Notes: a model not told the origin generated them from the letters alone. Shown: positions 12,435-19,926, counted from the stretch's first letter. The stretch is DNA of 38,153 nt from JAGWJU01 sp035533295 (GCA_035533295.1 DATLUA010000008.1:1-38153), one strand, 5' to 3'. A program made the numbers and translations.

Positions 12435-14048
12435 ATGAATGCTAGCTTTTTTGCCCGATCCTGTCAACGCAAGGAAGCGGCAGAAACGGAGGGAACGCAA
12501 GAAAACAGAAGGAGCGAAATCCCCCAAAACTGTTTTTGCCTTCGCGTTTCCGTCCGATTTCTCAGTTTCCTTCCGTTCCTCCTGTTTCTTCACCCGCCAT
12601 CTTTCGCCGCGGCGCCCGAAGTCGGCGTTTCCTCCGCCGGTTTTTTATTGAGCGGGCTTTCGAACGGCGGGTCGTCTCATCCCAAGCTGGCGTCATTTTT
12701 TAAGCGGCTTTCAGAAATGGATTTGGAAGGCAGCGCGTCCTTGAATTGGCGCAACGTAGGGCCGCGCTACCCCGAGTACGAAGCTCAGATCCAGGACGAA
12801 GTGTACCTAGCCGACATGTATTTCGGCTTGGGCGGGCCGGTGGCCAAGGGCATGCCTTTCTTAATGGAGTGGAACATGCCGACGTCGAGCGAGGGGCAAA
12901 TCCAGTTAAGCCAGCTCAACGTCGAGTATGACCGCTTGACGAACACCCGCATCGAGGCGGGTAAATTCCTGGTTCCCTTCGGCCGCTACAACGAGCTCTA
13001 TCGGCCCGACGATTTTTTGACAGTCACGCGCCCGCTCCTGTTCGCGTCCCCGGACAGCTTGGATTTGGTCGTGCGCTTGAATTCGCCGAGGCCGCCCTTG
13101 ACCGTGGGCTACACCGACATCGGCGCGCGGGTGAGCTACTATCCTACCACCGACAATCCGTTTATTCCCGATGAAATCACGTTTTTCGTGGTCAACGGCC
13201 TGGGGGAAGAGAATAATCGCCTGAGAACATTTCCCAACACGGACAATCTGGGCGTGCCGCCCATTCCTGGCGACGGCACGAGCATCGATTTCGGCCATCA
13301 AGATAATAATTTAGCGGACAACAATAACTCCAAGTCTCCCGGCGCTCGCGTGGTTTTCGCCTTGGGCGATTTGCGTCTGCCCTGGCCCATTCCGGAAAAG
13401 ATTTCGGATTTAAACGGCGTCAATCTGGGCCTATCCGCCATGGGTGGGGAATACAACCTGGAGCAGAACCTTAACTACCAGATGTACGACGCGGATTTGA
13501 CGTTTGAGTACAAAGGGATTAATTTCGCCAGCGAATACGTCTATAGCTTGAACCAATTCTTGGCCCCGTTAGAAACGGCTCCGGGAGCTTTCGCCAACGC
13601 CTCGAATGTCACGCTGGCCCAGGATTACGAGATCAATCAGGGTTATTATGTTCAAGCTTCGTTTCCGGTGATGAAAAAGCCGCCCATCGGCAAGCAAGTG
13701 ACCGGCGTTTTGGTGCTTAATCAAATGTGGCGCCGCGGCCCGGCCGAGGATTTATTTTTCAATCAATCGTTGGACGGCACGCGGTATTCTTCCTTGGACG
13801 CGCTCAATCCCTCCGGTCCCCGCGCCACCACGCAGATGGACAAATACACAGCGGCTCTCAATTATCAGGTTTCCAACAATTTTTGGATTAAGTTGGAAGG
13901 GTCTTATTGGGTCCTTAGCCGCGCCACGGACGGCAACGTCTATGGAAGCTCCAGCTCGGAATCGAATTCCGTGCTCGCGAGCCTGCCGAACTCTCTGGGC
14001 CGGCTTAATGTCTACCAAACGGCCTTGTCGTTCGTGGTGGGATTCTAA
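12435..14048 (+). CDS. Porin-like outer-membrane beta-barrel protein
   Basis: A protein of about 537 residues dominated by alternating aromatic/polar strands, ending in YQTALSFVVGF with a terminal Phe as in outer-membrane barrels. Segments such as LNVEYDRLTNTRIEAGKFLVPFGRYNELYRPDDF resemble phosphate-selective porin/OprP-like or carbohydrate porins (the GKFLVPFG pattern), so a diffusion channel is likely; the substrate is unknown. The signal peptide is unusual: about 35 charged, polar residues precede the hydrophobic core FLSFLPFLLFL and a cleavage region at PSFAAAP. No alternative start exists inside that core. The charged leader and core are encoded by two arms of an inverted repeat. ATG 12435 is preferred over in-frame ATG 12423 because the latter overlaps the -10-like box. 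The hydrolase gene starts 3 bases after its stop. Confidence 0.82.
   Translation: MNASFFARSCQRKEAAETEGTQENRRSEIPQNCFCLRVSVRFLSFLPFLLFLHPPSFAAAPEVGVSSAGFLLSGLSNGGSSHPKLASFFKRLSEMDLEGSASLNWRNVGPRYPEYEAQIQDEVYLADMYFGLGGPVAKGMPFLMEWNMPTSSEGQIQLSQLNVEYDRLTNTRIEAGKFLVPFGRYNELYRPDDFLTVTRPLLFASPDSLDLVVRLNSPRPPLTVGYTDIGARVSYYPTTDNPFIPDEITFFVVNGLGEENNRLRTFPNTDNLGVPPIPGDGTSIDFGHQDNNLADNNNSKSPGARVVFALGDLRLPWPIPEKISDLNGVNLGLSAMGGEYNLEQNLNYQMYDADLTFEYKGINFASEYVYSLNQFLAPLETAPGAFANASNVTLAQDYEINQGYYVQASFPVMKKPPIGKQVTGVLVLNQMWRRGPAEDLFFNQSLDGTRYSSLDALNPSGPRATTQMDKYTAALNYQVSNNFWIKLEGSYWVLSRATDGNVYGSSSSESNSVLASLPNSLGRLNVYQTALSFVVGF
12483..12588. repeat. Imperfect inverted repeat covering signal-peptide codons (copy A)
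   Basis: The purine-rich left arm 12483-12513 matches the reverse complement of 12558-12588 at 22 of 31 positions by hand alignment, sharing GAAAC, GGAACG and GAAAC blocks. The spacer is about 44 bases. The left arm encodes the charged leader and the right arm the hydrophobic core of the porin signal peptide. Part of the match may reflect purine bias alone. Confidence 0.55.
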
Positions 14049-14051
14049 TCA

Positions 14052-14969
14052 ATGAGAGCATTTCTTATTCTCATCGCGATGGGAGCGCTTAATTCCCGAG
14101 TCTGGGCCGGGCCGCTGGATTATGCAAACAAGTCGTTCCCGGCGACCATCAAGGAGGTCAAGAGCGGCTCCCGCGGCACGGAATACCTGGTGAAATACCC
14201 CACGGCGCTAAAAAGCCTGTTCCGTGCGAATAACACGGTATGGGGCCACTTTTTCGTTCCCAACGGTCCGGTGGGACGACGCTACCCCTGCATCCTGGTG
14301 CTGCCGGGTATGGCCGAACCAAATATTTGGATCGAAAATCAGTTCATGAAGCGCTTCCGGAAGGATGGCTTCGCGGTCATGTGGATCGAGATGCCTTATC
14401 AATTTCACCGCCGCCCCGCGCCGCTGGTTCCCAGCGGACAGGTGTTTCTCGCCCATAGCGCGCGCGAACTGGCTTTTAATTTCAGGGAATCGGTTCTGGA
14501 TGCCCGCAGGACTCTCTCTTGGATCCGAAAAAACCATTCCGTGGACCCGCACCATATCGGTATTTTCGGCATCAGCCTGGGCTCGTTGGTCGGCGCGGCA
14601 ACTTACTCCGTTGATAAGACGCCTCACTACGCCGTGTTCCTGCTGGGCGGGGCGGATTTCCCGCAACTTGTGGAACACAGCGCCATGACTGCCGCGTTCA
14701 TCCATAAGCTCAAGGTCACGCCGCAGGAGATGGCCAAAGCATGGCCTGGGCTCGATCCCATCGATTACCGCGCGCAAAACTACGGCAAAAAAGTTTTCTT
14801 GATGAACGGATGGTTCGATCACATTATTCCGCGGGTGTACGCGCGCAAGCTTAAGGATGCTTTCCCGGACAGCCGCCAAGAGTGGGTGCCTTTCGGGCAT
14901 TATTCGTCCATTATCAATCTTTTCTGGCTGCCGCGCTATGTGGCGGATAAATTTCTAAGGAATCTTTAA
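14052..14969 (+). CDS. Secreted alpha/beta hydrolase
   Basis: A 305-residue protein with a short signal peptide (MRAFLILIAMGALNSRVWAG). The alpha/beta hydrolase fold shows a first strand plus oxyanion turn at CILVLPGMAEP, the nucleophile elbow GISLGS (Ser), the acid in GWFDHIIPRVY (Asp) and the His in VPFGHYSSI. The triad order and spacing are normal. It resembles esterase or dienelactone-hydrolase-like exported proteins; a substrate cannot be named. The ATG lies 3 bases after the porin stop, so porin and hydrolase are probably translated from one mRNA and may act on the same periplasmic substrate, which is inference. Confidence 0.85.
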   Translation: MRAFLILIAMGALNSRVWAGPLDYANKSFPATIKEVKSGSRGTEYLVKYPTALKSLFRANNTVWGHFFVPNGPVGRRYPCILVLPGMAEPNIWIENQFMKRFRKDGFAVMWIEMPYQFHRRPAPLVPSGQVFLAHSARELAFNFRESVLDARRTLSWIRKNHSVDPHHIGIFGISLGSLVGAATYSVDKTPHYAVFLLGGADFPQLVEHSAMTAAFIHKLKVTPQEMAKAWPGLDPIDYRAQNYGKKVFLMNGWFDHIIPRVYARKLKDAFPDSRQEWVPFGHYSSIINLFWLPRYVADKFLRNL

Positions 14970-15017
14970 GACAGCGCCGAAACAAGGTAAAAAGTCGGAT
15001 AAAAGCGGCGGCGAGGG

Positions 15018-15046
15018 TTGACAATTGAAGCGAGCGGCCATAAACT
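15018..15046 (+). promoter_or_regulatory. Sigma70-type promoter TTGACA-N17-TAAACT
   Basis: A perfect -35 TTGACA (15018-15023) is separated by 17 bases from TAAACT (15041-15046), which matches four of six -10 positions. The predicted start is near 15053, giving a leader of about 24 bases with a GGAGGGGGAGA ribosome site before ATG 15077. It drives the small Cys-rich lipoprotein. Confidence 0.75.
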
Positions 15047-15076
15047 AATGGCTGACGTCGCGGAGGGGGAGATTTT

Positions 15077-15370
15077 ATGAGCGTCAAAAAAACGGTTTTG
15101 ATGGGAAGCGCTTTTTCGTTTTTAATCGGCATAGCCTGCATGGGCATGACGACGGGAATCGCGGGGTGCGGCGGCGGGTGCAGCCAAGGAATGTCCGGAT
15201 GCCCATTCTTGGGTTCAAGCGGTCAAACCGCAAGCACGCCTTCTCAATCCGTCATTAATCAATGCACGGAGCAGCATACCGTCCCCTGCCAAAGCCAAAC
15301 CACCTGCCAGTGGACCTGCAACACCAACCCCAATATGCCGGCGAACGGGCCCTGCTCCGCCAATCAGTAG
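15077..15370 (+). CDS. Small cysteine-rich lipoprotein, function unknown
   Basis: A 97-residue protein with a lysine-containing N-region, a hydrophobic core (LMGSAFSFLIGIACMGM) and a lipobox-like GIAGC, suggesting lipidation at that cysteine. The mature part has seven further cysteines in a Ser/Thr/Gln/Asn/Pro-rich sequence (GCSQGMSGCPF; QCTEQHTVPCQSQTTCQWTC), suitable for disulfides or metal binding. No family is recognised. It has its own strong promoter and ribosome site, unusual among the tightly packed genes here, which suggests high independent expression. It ends against a convergent gene. Confidence 0.75.
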   Translation: MSVKKTVLMGSAFSFLIGIACMGMTTGIAGCGGGCSQGMSGCPFLGSSGQTASTPSQSVINQCTEQHTVPCQSQTTCQWTCNTNPNMPANGPCSANQ

Positions 15371-15376
15371 CTTGGG

Positions 15377-16198
15377 TTAGGGCGGCGACAGGGTCGGCGC
15401 GCCGCCCTGCTGTTGCGGCGGGTTATTGAGCAGGCCTTGAATCATAGCCCCGGTGTTGATTTTCGGACTGCCGGAGCCGCTTGCGCCGATAATCCCCGGA
15501 GGGAGCCCCAAAGCCGTCAACACCGTGTCGGCCAGCGAGGTCATGTTTCGGTTGTCGTTTAGGTAATTTGACGCGGCGGAGAGAACGTCCGCGGGCGCGT
15601 GGGTCACCACGTCTTTAGCGAAGGACTGGATGGCGGGCTGTGCGGCGTATTTTCGCACGAGAATGCGAAAATTGGGAGAAGCCGCGACACCCTTGATGAA
15701 CGAGATGGGATCCTGGTTTTTCGCGTAGCCGTAGGCGAGCTTCCGCAGATCCGGGTAGCTCATCCAGTCGCGGCCGTACTGGGCGATGATCGGATATTTC
15801 TTCGTATAAGCGACGGCCAAGGCCTGGACCTCACCTCCGTGAGCGCGGCAAGCCGCAGCGAGAGACGCATCGGCTTTCTGCTCCGGAGAAGCGGAGGCGG
15901 AATTTTGGGCGGGCTGCGCAAATCCCCCGCGAATCAAGGACATGCCTCCATCGGCTGGTTGCGGCGCGACCGCCGGGGCTTGGGAAACGGGGGATTGCGG
16001 TTCGGCGGGCGTCTGGCTCTGCGCGATGTCAAACCCGCTTAGATTCGTCGTGGAGGAGCTTTTGACCTCCTGCCGGTAGCGGTAGTAGACCAGAAGGGAG
16101 GCTCCCGCCGCCAGAACGACGAAGGCTCTCGTCGCGACGGCGGCGCCGTGGGTCCGGCGTTTGGGGGAATCGGGGGATTGCGGGTTCTGCTCGTCCAT
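15377..16198 (-). CDS. Membrane-anchored protein of unknown function
   Basis: A 273-residue protein. A short cytoplasmic N-terminus (PKRRTHGAAVATR) is followed by one membrane segment at about 25-40 (AFVVLAAGASLLVYYRY). Next comes a Pro/Gln/Ser-rich linker (about 55-110) and a helical region (about 110-230, with YTKKYPIIAQYGRDWMSYPDLR and SPNFRILVRKYAAQPAIQSF). A low-complexity Pro/Gln/Gly tail closes the protein. The topology suggests a periplasmic domain tethered to the inner membrane. No known family is recognised. It starts 6 bases after the HPPD-like gene and may be the last member of the tyrosine operon transcript, although its composition gives no catabolic hint. Confidence 0.7.
   Translation of the reverse strand: MDEQNPQSPDSPKRRTHGAAVATRAFVVLAAGASLLVYYRYRQEVKSSSTTNLSGFDIAQSQTPAEPQSPVSQAPAVAPQPADGGMSLIRGGFAQPAQNSASASPEQKADASLAAACRAHGGEVQALAVAYTKKYPIIAQYGRDWMSYPDLRKLAYGYAKNQDPISFIKGVAASPNFRILVRKYAAQPAIQSFAKDVVTHAPADVLSAASNYLNDNRNMTSLADTVLTALGLPPGIIGASGSGSPKINTGAMIQGLLNNPPQQQGGAPTLSPP
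15379..15408. terminator. GC-rich hairpin between convergent genes
   Basis: AGGGCGGCG (15379-15387) pairs exactly with CGCCGCCCT (15400-15408) around a 12-base loop. It begins 9 bases after the lipoprotein stop and overlaps the last codons of the opposing gene. No T-tract follows on either strand, so intrinsic termination is uncertain. Confidence 0.4.
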
Positions 16199-16204
16199 GG
16201 CGGC

Positions 16205-16966
16205 CTAGGCTCCGTGCTTGCGCCCGCGGGCGAAGCTTTTCATGAGTTTTTCGATGCGGGCGATGTCTTTTTCGGCAATCTCCCAAAGCGCCTTGAGCGC
16301 CAGGATTTTTTCGATGCGGGAGAAAAGCTCGGGGGCGATGAAGGGGACGACTTTGCCGCCCCGATACTCGGTTTCTTTTTCCTGATAAAGCCCTAAAAAA
16401 GTTTCGTCGCGAAACCAGGATTGCCGGTTGGCGGCGGCCAATTTTTTAAGCAGGCCGCGGCCGGGATTTCTCTGGACGAACTCGAAGAAAATGCCGGACG
16501 GCGGCCGGCCGGGCAGAATCCACTCGCCGCTGAAAACCTGGATGAGGTCCTCTTCGGCGTCCTTCAAGATGGGCGTGATGAAGTTGACGCCGCGCTCCGC
16601 GGCGTGGCGGTGAAAGGCCAGAAGATCGGGCGTGCGCAGGGCGATGTGCTGCCAGTGGGCGCTGCCGCCGCGGTTTTTGAGCATGTCGCGGACGTGGGAT
16701 TTTTGGCCCGTGGGCTCGCTGGGCTGGACCACGGCGATGATGCTCTGGCCCAGGCCGCGGGTTTTTTCCGCTTCCCCGATGCGCGCGGCGAAAGTCATGG
16801 ATTCTTCTTTCGCTGCTCCCGGCCAGCGCCGTCTTTTCTCGTAGAGGATGTCGCGGGAATCGACGCCGAAGATGATTCTAAATAAGGCATAAGCGACTTT
16901 GTAGAAGCGCGGCTCGACCAGAAAAGTCATGTGATCGACGACCAGGTTTTGAAACGGTTTTTTCAT
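16205..16966 (-). CDS. Half-size 4-hydroxyphenylpyruvate dioxygenase-like VOC enzyme
   Basis: A 253-residue protein resembling the catalytic C-terminal half of HPPD, which converts 4-hydroxyphenylpyruvate to homogentisate with Fe(II) and O2. The iron ligands can be placed: His in VVDHMTFLV, His in HWQHIALRTPDLLAF, and Glu in GIFFEFVQRNPG. The HPPD-type second half also has ERGVNFITP. Typical HPPDs have about 350-400 residues with a non-catalytic N-terminal VOC pair, absent here. The neighbours are homogentisate dioxygenase and a fumarylacetoacetase-like gene, so HPP is the likely substrate, but a mandelate- or other ketoacid-type reaction cannot be excluded. The ATG overlaps the flavin reductase stop by four bases (ATGA). 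Confidence 0.8.
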   Translation of the reverse strand: MKKPFQNLVVDHMTFLVEPRFYKVAYALFRIIFGVDSRDILYEKRRRWPGAAKEESMTFAARIGEAEKTRGLGQSIIAVVQPSEPTGQKSHVRDMLKNRGGSAHWQHIALRTPDLLAFHRHAAERGVNFITPILKDAEEDLIQVFSGEWILPGRPPSGIFFEFVQRNPGRGLLKKLAAANRQSWFRDETFLGLYQEKETEYRGGKVVPFIAPELFSRIEKILALKALWEIAEKDIARIEKLMKSFARGRKHGA

Positions 16967-17577
16967 CGCGGGGCCTCCGGGCGCTTCATTTCAAAGCAGT
17001 CCTTAGTCCGAGCGTAGCGGGTTCCGCCCATGCGGCCGATGGCCTTGAAATTTTCTGGGACAATTGCCCGGCCGTCCCAGAGCGGCTCGGCCGCGTGGAA
17101 GTGGATAACCTCGCCGATGACCAGGTGCCCGCCCAACGGCCCCGAGCTAAGCGTCACAATCTGCAGAAGGCGGCATTCCATTTGGAGCGGAGATTCCTTG
17201 ACCCGGGGCGGCTTGACCGCCACGCTGGGCAGTGGCGTCAAGCCCGCTTTCTCGAACTCGCTCACGCCGTAGGGGTATTCGGCCGAGGTTTCGTTCATGC
17301 GCGCGGCGTTTTCCTCGGTGACGGAGTTGACGACGAACTCTCCAGTTTGCCGGACGTTGAGCAGCGTGTCTTTTTCCGCGCCGTGGCGGTTATTGACCGG
17401 GGCGAAGCACACGCTCATGGGCTCGGCCGCGATGCCCGTGAAGAAGCTGAAAGGGGCCAGGTTCAAGGCGCCCTGGGCGCTGATGGTGGAAACCCAGGCG
17501 ATGGGCCGCGGCACGATGGTTTGAATCAACAGGGCGTAGCGTTCGCGCGCGGAGAGCGTTCTTGGATCTATATCCAT
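16963..17577 (-). CDS. Flavin reductase-like FMN-binding split-barrel protein
   Basis: A 204-residue protein of the Flavin_Reduct family. The motif TIVPRPIAWVSTISAQGALNLAPFSFF binds the flavin, followed by TGEFVVNSVTEENAARMN and a C-terminal GGHLVIGEVIHFHA. Such proteins reduce FMN/FAD with NAD(P)H or bind flavin for a partner. ATG at 17577 (MDIDPRTLSARERYALL) is preferred; upstream codons are a shadow of hgmA. It starts 7 bases after homogentisate dioxygenase and is coupled to the HPPD-like gene. Its role in tyrosine breakdown is not known; it may supply reduced flavin or act on a side product. Confidence 0.85.
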   Translation of the reverse strand: MDIDPRTLSARERYALLIQTIVPRPIAWVSTISAQGALNLAPFSFFTGIAAEPMSVCFAPVNNRHGAEKDTLLNVRQTGEFVVNSVTEENAARMNETSAEYPYGVSEFEKAGLTPLPSVAVKPPRVKESPLQMECRLLQIVTLSSGPLGGHLVIGEVIHFHAAEPLWDGRAIVPENFKAIGRMGGTRYARTKDCFEMKRPEAPR

Positions 17578-17584
17578 GGCGTTC

Positions 17585-18820
17585 CTAGGCCGAGGGCGTC
17601 TCCGCGCACGCTGAGGATGCCATGCGGGCCCAACTGAGGGCATAGTTTTTGTCGCTTACAGCCACGGCGTCCCGCGTCGGCTGCAGATTCTCGAAATAGG
17701 TGTCCAGCATGACCGCCAAATAGGAGGACAGCTTGCCGCGCGCCTTGCGGGACTCCAGAGCGGCGTTGCCCTGGGGGCTGTGGGGAATCGCTCCGGGATG
17801 AAAAGTCAGCGAGCCGGGCTCGATGACGCCGCGCCGGGCTCCGTAGGCCGTGTTGGAGAAAAACATCGCCTCGTCGCAGTCCGCGTTGTAGTGGGCGTAG
17901 GGCGCGGGAATATCCTTGGGGTGCCAGCCCTCCATTTGGGCGCGGAACGTGCACACGGAGAATCCGTTGTGGGGCGCTTGGCCGGCTTGGAATGTTTGCC
18001 TGGCGGGCGGCGCGGTATGGATTTCCCTGGCGATGGAGTGGTGCGAGGCGCTGGAAAACGCGAAGGGATAGAGCGCGCCTTCCCAGCCGGCCAAATCGAA
18101 CGGGTGGTGGCCGAGGACGAACTGGGTCACGCGCCCGCCGCCGTGCTTAGTCCAAAGCGTGTGGCGTCCCGATTTGTCCATGGGCGGCGTAAATCGAGGC
18201 GCAGTGATCTCCGTTTCAACGATGGGAGCCATGAGCGTGGCCTGGCCGTGAGGATTCAAGTAATGCGGCGCGAAGTGGATGGGGTAGGCGGACTCCATGA
18301 CGAGGAAAAACGCGCGGGGGCTTTTGAGGCGCCACTGCACGGTCGTGCCCTTGGGGATAAGGAGATAGTCCTCGGGGCCGAAGGGGACTTCGCCGTACTC
18401 GGTGGCGAGAATTCCGGAGCCTTCCTGGACGAAGACGGCTTCATGTCCGTCGCCGTTGCGGAAAAATTCATTTTCCGGCATGGAGCGAACCGGTTTGGCC
18501 GCCGCAATCGCTGTGCTGGGTCCCCACAGCATAACTTTTCGCGAGTGGACAAAATCTCCGCCATAGGGCAAACGTCCAGTTCTGATGTGATAGGGCTGGA
18601 GCGGAGCTTGTCGCGCGGTCCGGGGAGACAGGCTGAAGGCCGCTGTCGCCGGCTGGACGATAATCTCCGTCGGGTAGCGCCGCACGTGCATTTTTCGAGA
18701 GTAAGCGCCGGAAAATCCGTAGCTGCCGTGAATTTCTTCAAGCGCCAGAACGCCCGTCTTGGCGTAAAATTCCGTATGGGGCGTCTTGGGGACTTCGCCC
18801 CGCTTAAGAATGAGCGCCAT
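17585..18820 (-). CDS. hmgA: Homogentisate 1,2-dioxygenase
   Basis: A 411-residue cupin-fold ring-cleaving dioxygenase, converting homogentisate to maleylacetoacetate with Fe(II) and O2. The iron site is visible in the C-terminal half as His and Glu within APYAHYNADCDEAMFF and His in LTFHPGAIPHSPQG. The N-terminal beta domain includes GDGHEAVFVQEGSGILATEYG. The sequence resembles the shorter bacterial form rather than the 440-residue Pseudomonas/human form. The ATG lies inside the upstream FAH-like gene (17-base overlap), and a GGGGCGAAG-type region precedes it rather than a clean ribosome site. It is the second gene of the operon. Confidence 0.9.
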   Translation of the reverse strand: MALILKRGEVPKTPHTEFYAKTGVLALEEIHGSYGFSGAYSRKMHVRRYPTEIIVQPATAAFSLSPRTARQAPLQPYHIRTGRLPYGGDFVHSRKVMLWGPSTAIAAAKPVRSMPENEFFRNGDGHEAVFVQEGSGILATEYGEVPFGPEDYLLIPKGTTVQWRLKSPRAFFLVMESAYPIHFAPHYLNPHGQATLMAPIVETEITAPRFTPPMDKSGRHTLWTKHGGGRVTQFVLGHHPFDLAGWEGALYPFAFSSASHHSIAREIHTAPPARQTFQAGQAPHNGFSVCTFRAQMEGWHPKDIPAPYAHYNADCDEAMFFSNTAYGARRGVIEPGSLTFHPGAIPHSPQGNAALESRKARGKLSSYLAVMLDTYFENLQPTRDAVAVSDKNYALSWARMASSACAETPSA

Positions 18821-19856
18821 CGGTTCGGGCCTCGGCTTTGGAATATTTCAAATGTTTCTGGGATTTGGGGGATCCGACGACGTGCTTGAGCCGCCCCAGG
18901 TTTTCTACTTCCAACTCGATGACGTCCCCGGGCTTAACCCAGCGGTCCAGGTCGAGTCCGCAGCCCCGGTAGTAGGTGCCGGAACCCAAGAGGTCGCCGG
19001 GGTAAACGGTCTCTTCTTGGGACACGTGCGAGAGCATGACCGGGAAGCTCCAATAGCGGCCGGAAGAGTTTCCCTCGCTCCATTTCTCCCCGTTGACGAA
19101 CACGGTCATGGCGAGGTCGTCGGGATTGGGAAGCTCGTCCGCGGTGACCATGCAGGGTCCAAGCCCGGTGGCGAAATCCTTGCCCTTGGCGGGCCCCATG
19201 CGGCAAATCATCTCGTTTTTCTGGATGTCGCGCGCTGAAAAATCATTCATGATGCAGTAGCCGGCGATATGGCCGGCTGCGTTCTGGGGCGTCAAATCAC
19301 GGCCCGTCTTTCCCACGATGCAGGCAATTTCCATCTCGAAGTCGAACCGGCGCGTGTAGCTGGGCCAGGGCACCGTTTCTCCCGGCCCGTAAATTTCGCG
19401 CGGGTTTCCTTTATAGTAAACGGGCTGATCGTACCAGGACTCGGAAAGCGATTCCCCGCGCCGCTTGGAGCCCTGCAAGGCGTGGTCCTCGAAGGCGAAG
19501 AAATCGCGGAGCGCGCGGGGCCGCGGCAGGGGCGCCAGGAGGCGAATTTCGCCTTCCTTATATAGGACGCGTTCCCCGCGAACGCCCATCATTTCAGCGC
19601 CGCTGCGAGCGCGAAAATTCTCCAGAAAACCCAGCGTGTCTTGGGCGGCTTGGCGGGCGGTTTCGCCCAAATCGAGGAATTCCAGCATGTCCGGAGGCAT
19701 CAGCGCATCGGCGATTTTTTTAGGGGAACTTTTTCCGCTTTCCCGGAGAGAAAGGGCGTAGGCCGAGTTAAGATCAACGATTGAGCCCTTCCAAAGAGCG
19801 CCCAGGCGCTCGAAGGGCCCCAGCGGAGTTTTCACCTCGAATGTGGCGAGCCTCAC
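18804..19856 (-). CDS. Fumarylacetoacetate hydrolase family protein
   Basis: A 350-residue FAH-fold protein. The catalytic C-terminal domain begins at LRDFFAFEDHALQGSKRRG and includes FDFEMEIACIVGKTGRDL (metal Glu residues), GYCIMNDFSARDIQKNEM (Asp), and SGRYWSFPVMLSHVSQEETVYPGDLLGSGT. In this operon it would hydrolyse fumarylacetoacetate to fumarate and acetoacetate. It is shorter than eukaryotic FAH and typical of bacterial FAA hydrolases, some of which are acylpyruvases, so the specificity rests on context. The start is GTG at 19856, 7 bases after a TATACT box and without a ribosome site, suggesting a leaderless mRNA. No maleylacetoacetate isomerase gene is nearby. Confidence 0.87.
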   Translation of the reverse strand: MRLATFEVKTPLGPFERLGALWKGSIVDLNSAYALSLRESGKSSPKKIADALMPPDMLEFLDLGETARQAAQDTLGFLENFRARSGAEMMGVRGERVLYKEGEIRLLAPLPRPRALRDFFAFEDHALQGSKRRGESLSESWYDQPVYYKGNPREIYGPGETVPWPSYTRRFDFEMEIACIVGKTGRDLTPQNAAGHIAGYCIMNDFSARDIQKNEMICRMGPAKGKDFATGLGPCMVTADELPNPDDLAMTVFVNGEKWSEGNSSGRYWSFPVMLSHVSQEETVYPGDLLGSGTYYRGCGLDLDRWVKPGDVIELEVENLGRLKHVVGSPKSQKHLKYSKAEARTDGAHS

Positions 19857-19863
19857 GGTGAGC

Positions 19864-19893
19864 AGTATAGCCCTTTTTTTGGAAAGGCCTCAA
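19864..19893 (-). promoter_or_regulatory. Promoter of the tyrosine operon, TTGAGG-N18-TATACT
   Basis: Read on the minus strand, TTGAGG (19893-19888) and TATACT (19869-19864) are separated by 18 bases. The predicted transcript would begin at about 19857, next to the GTG at 19856. It overlaps the divergent promoter of the aldehyde dehydrogenase gene. Confidence 0.6.
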
Positions 19894-19907
19894 GCGGATG
19901 ATATAAT
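19879..19907 (+). promoter_or_regulatory. Promoter of the aldehyde dehydrogenase gene, TTGGAA-N17-TATAAT
   Basis: TTGGAA (19879-19884), a 17-base spacer and a perfect TATAAT (19902-19907) predict a start near 19914. The in-frame ATG at 19906 lies inside the -10 box, so ATG 19927 is chosen as the protein start, with a leader of about 13 bases and no clear ribosome site. Confidence 0.7.
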
Positions 19908-19926
19908 GGCGTTCGGGCCATCCGCC

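Noticed and set aside
12378..12593. Minus-strand 71-codon frame with a signal-like pattern (KKQEERKETEKS then a hydrophobic stretch)
   Set aside because: It arises from the inverted repeat, which reads similarly on both strands, and it runs into the ferredoxin start without a mature domain.
16963..19856. Complete tyrosine pathway
   Set aside because: No aminotransferase or maleylacetoacetate isomerase gene lies in the window, so only a partial pathway is claimed.
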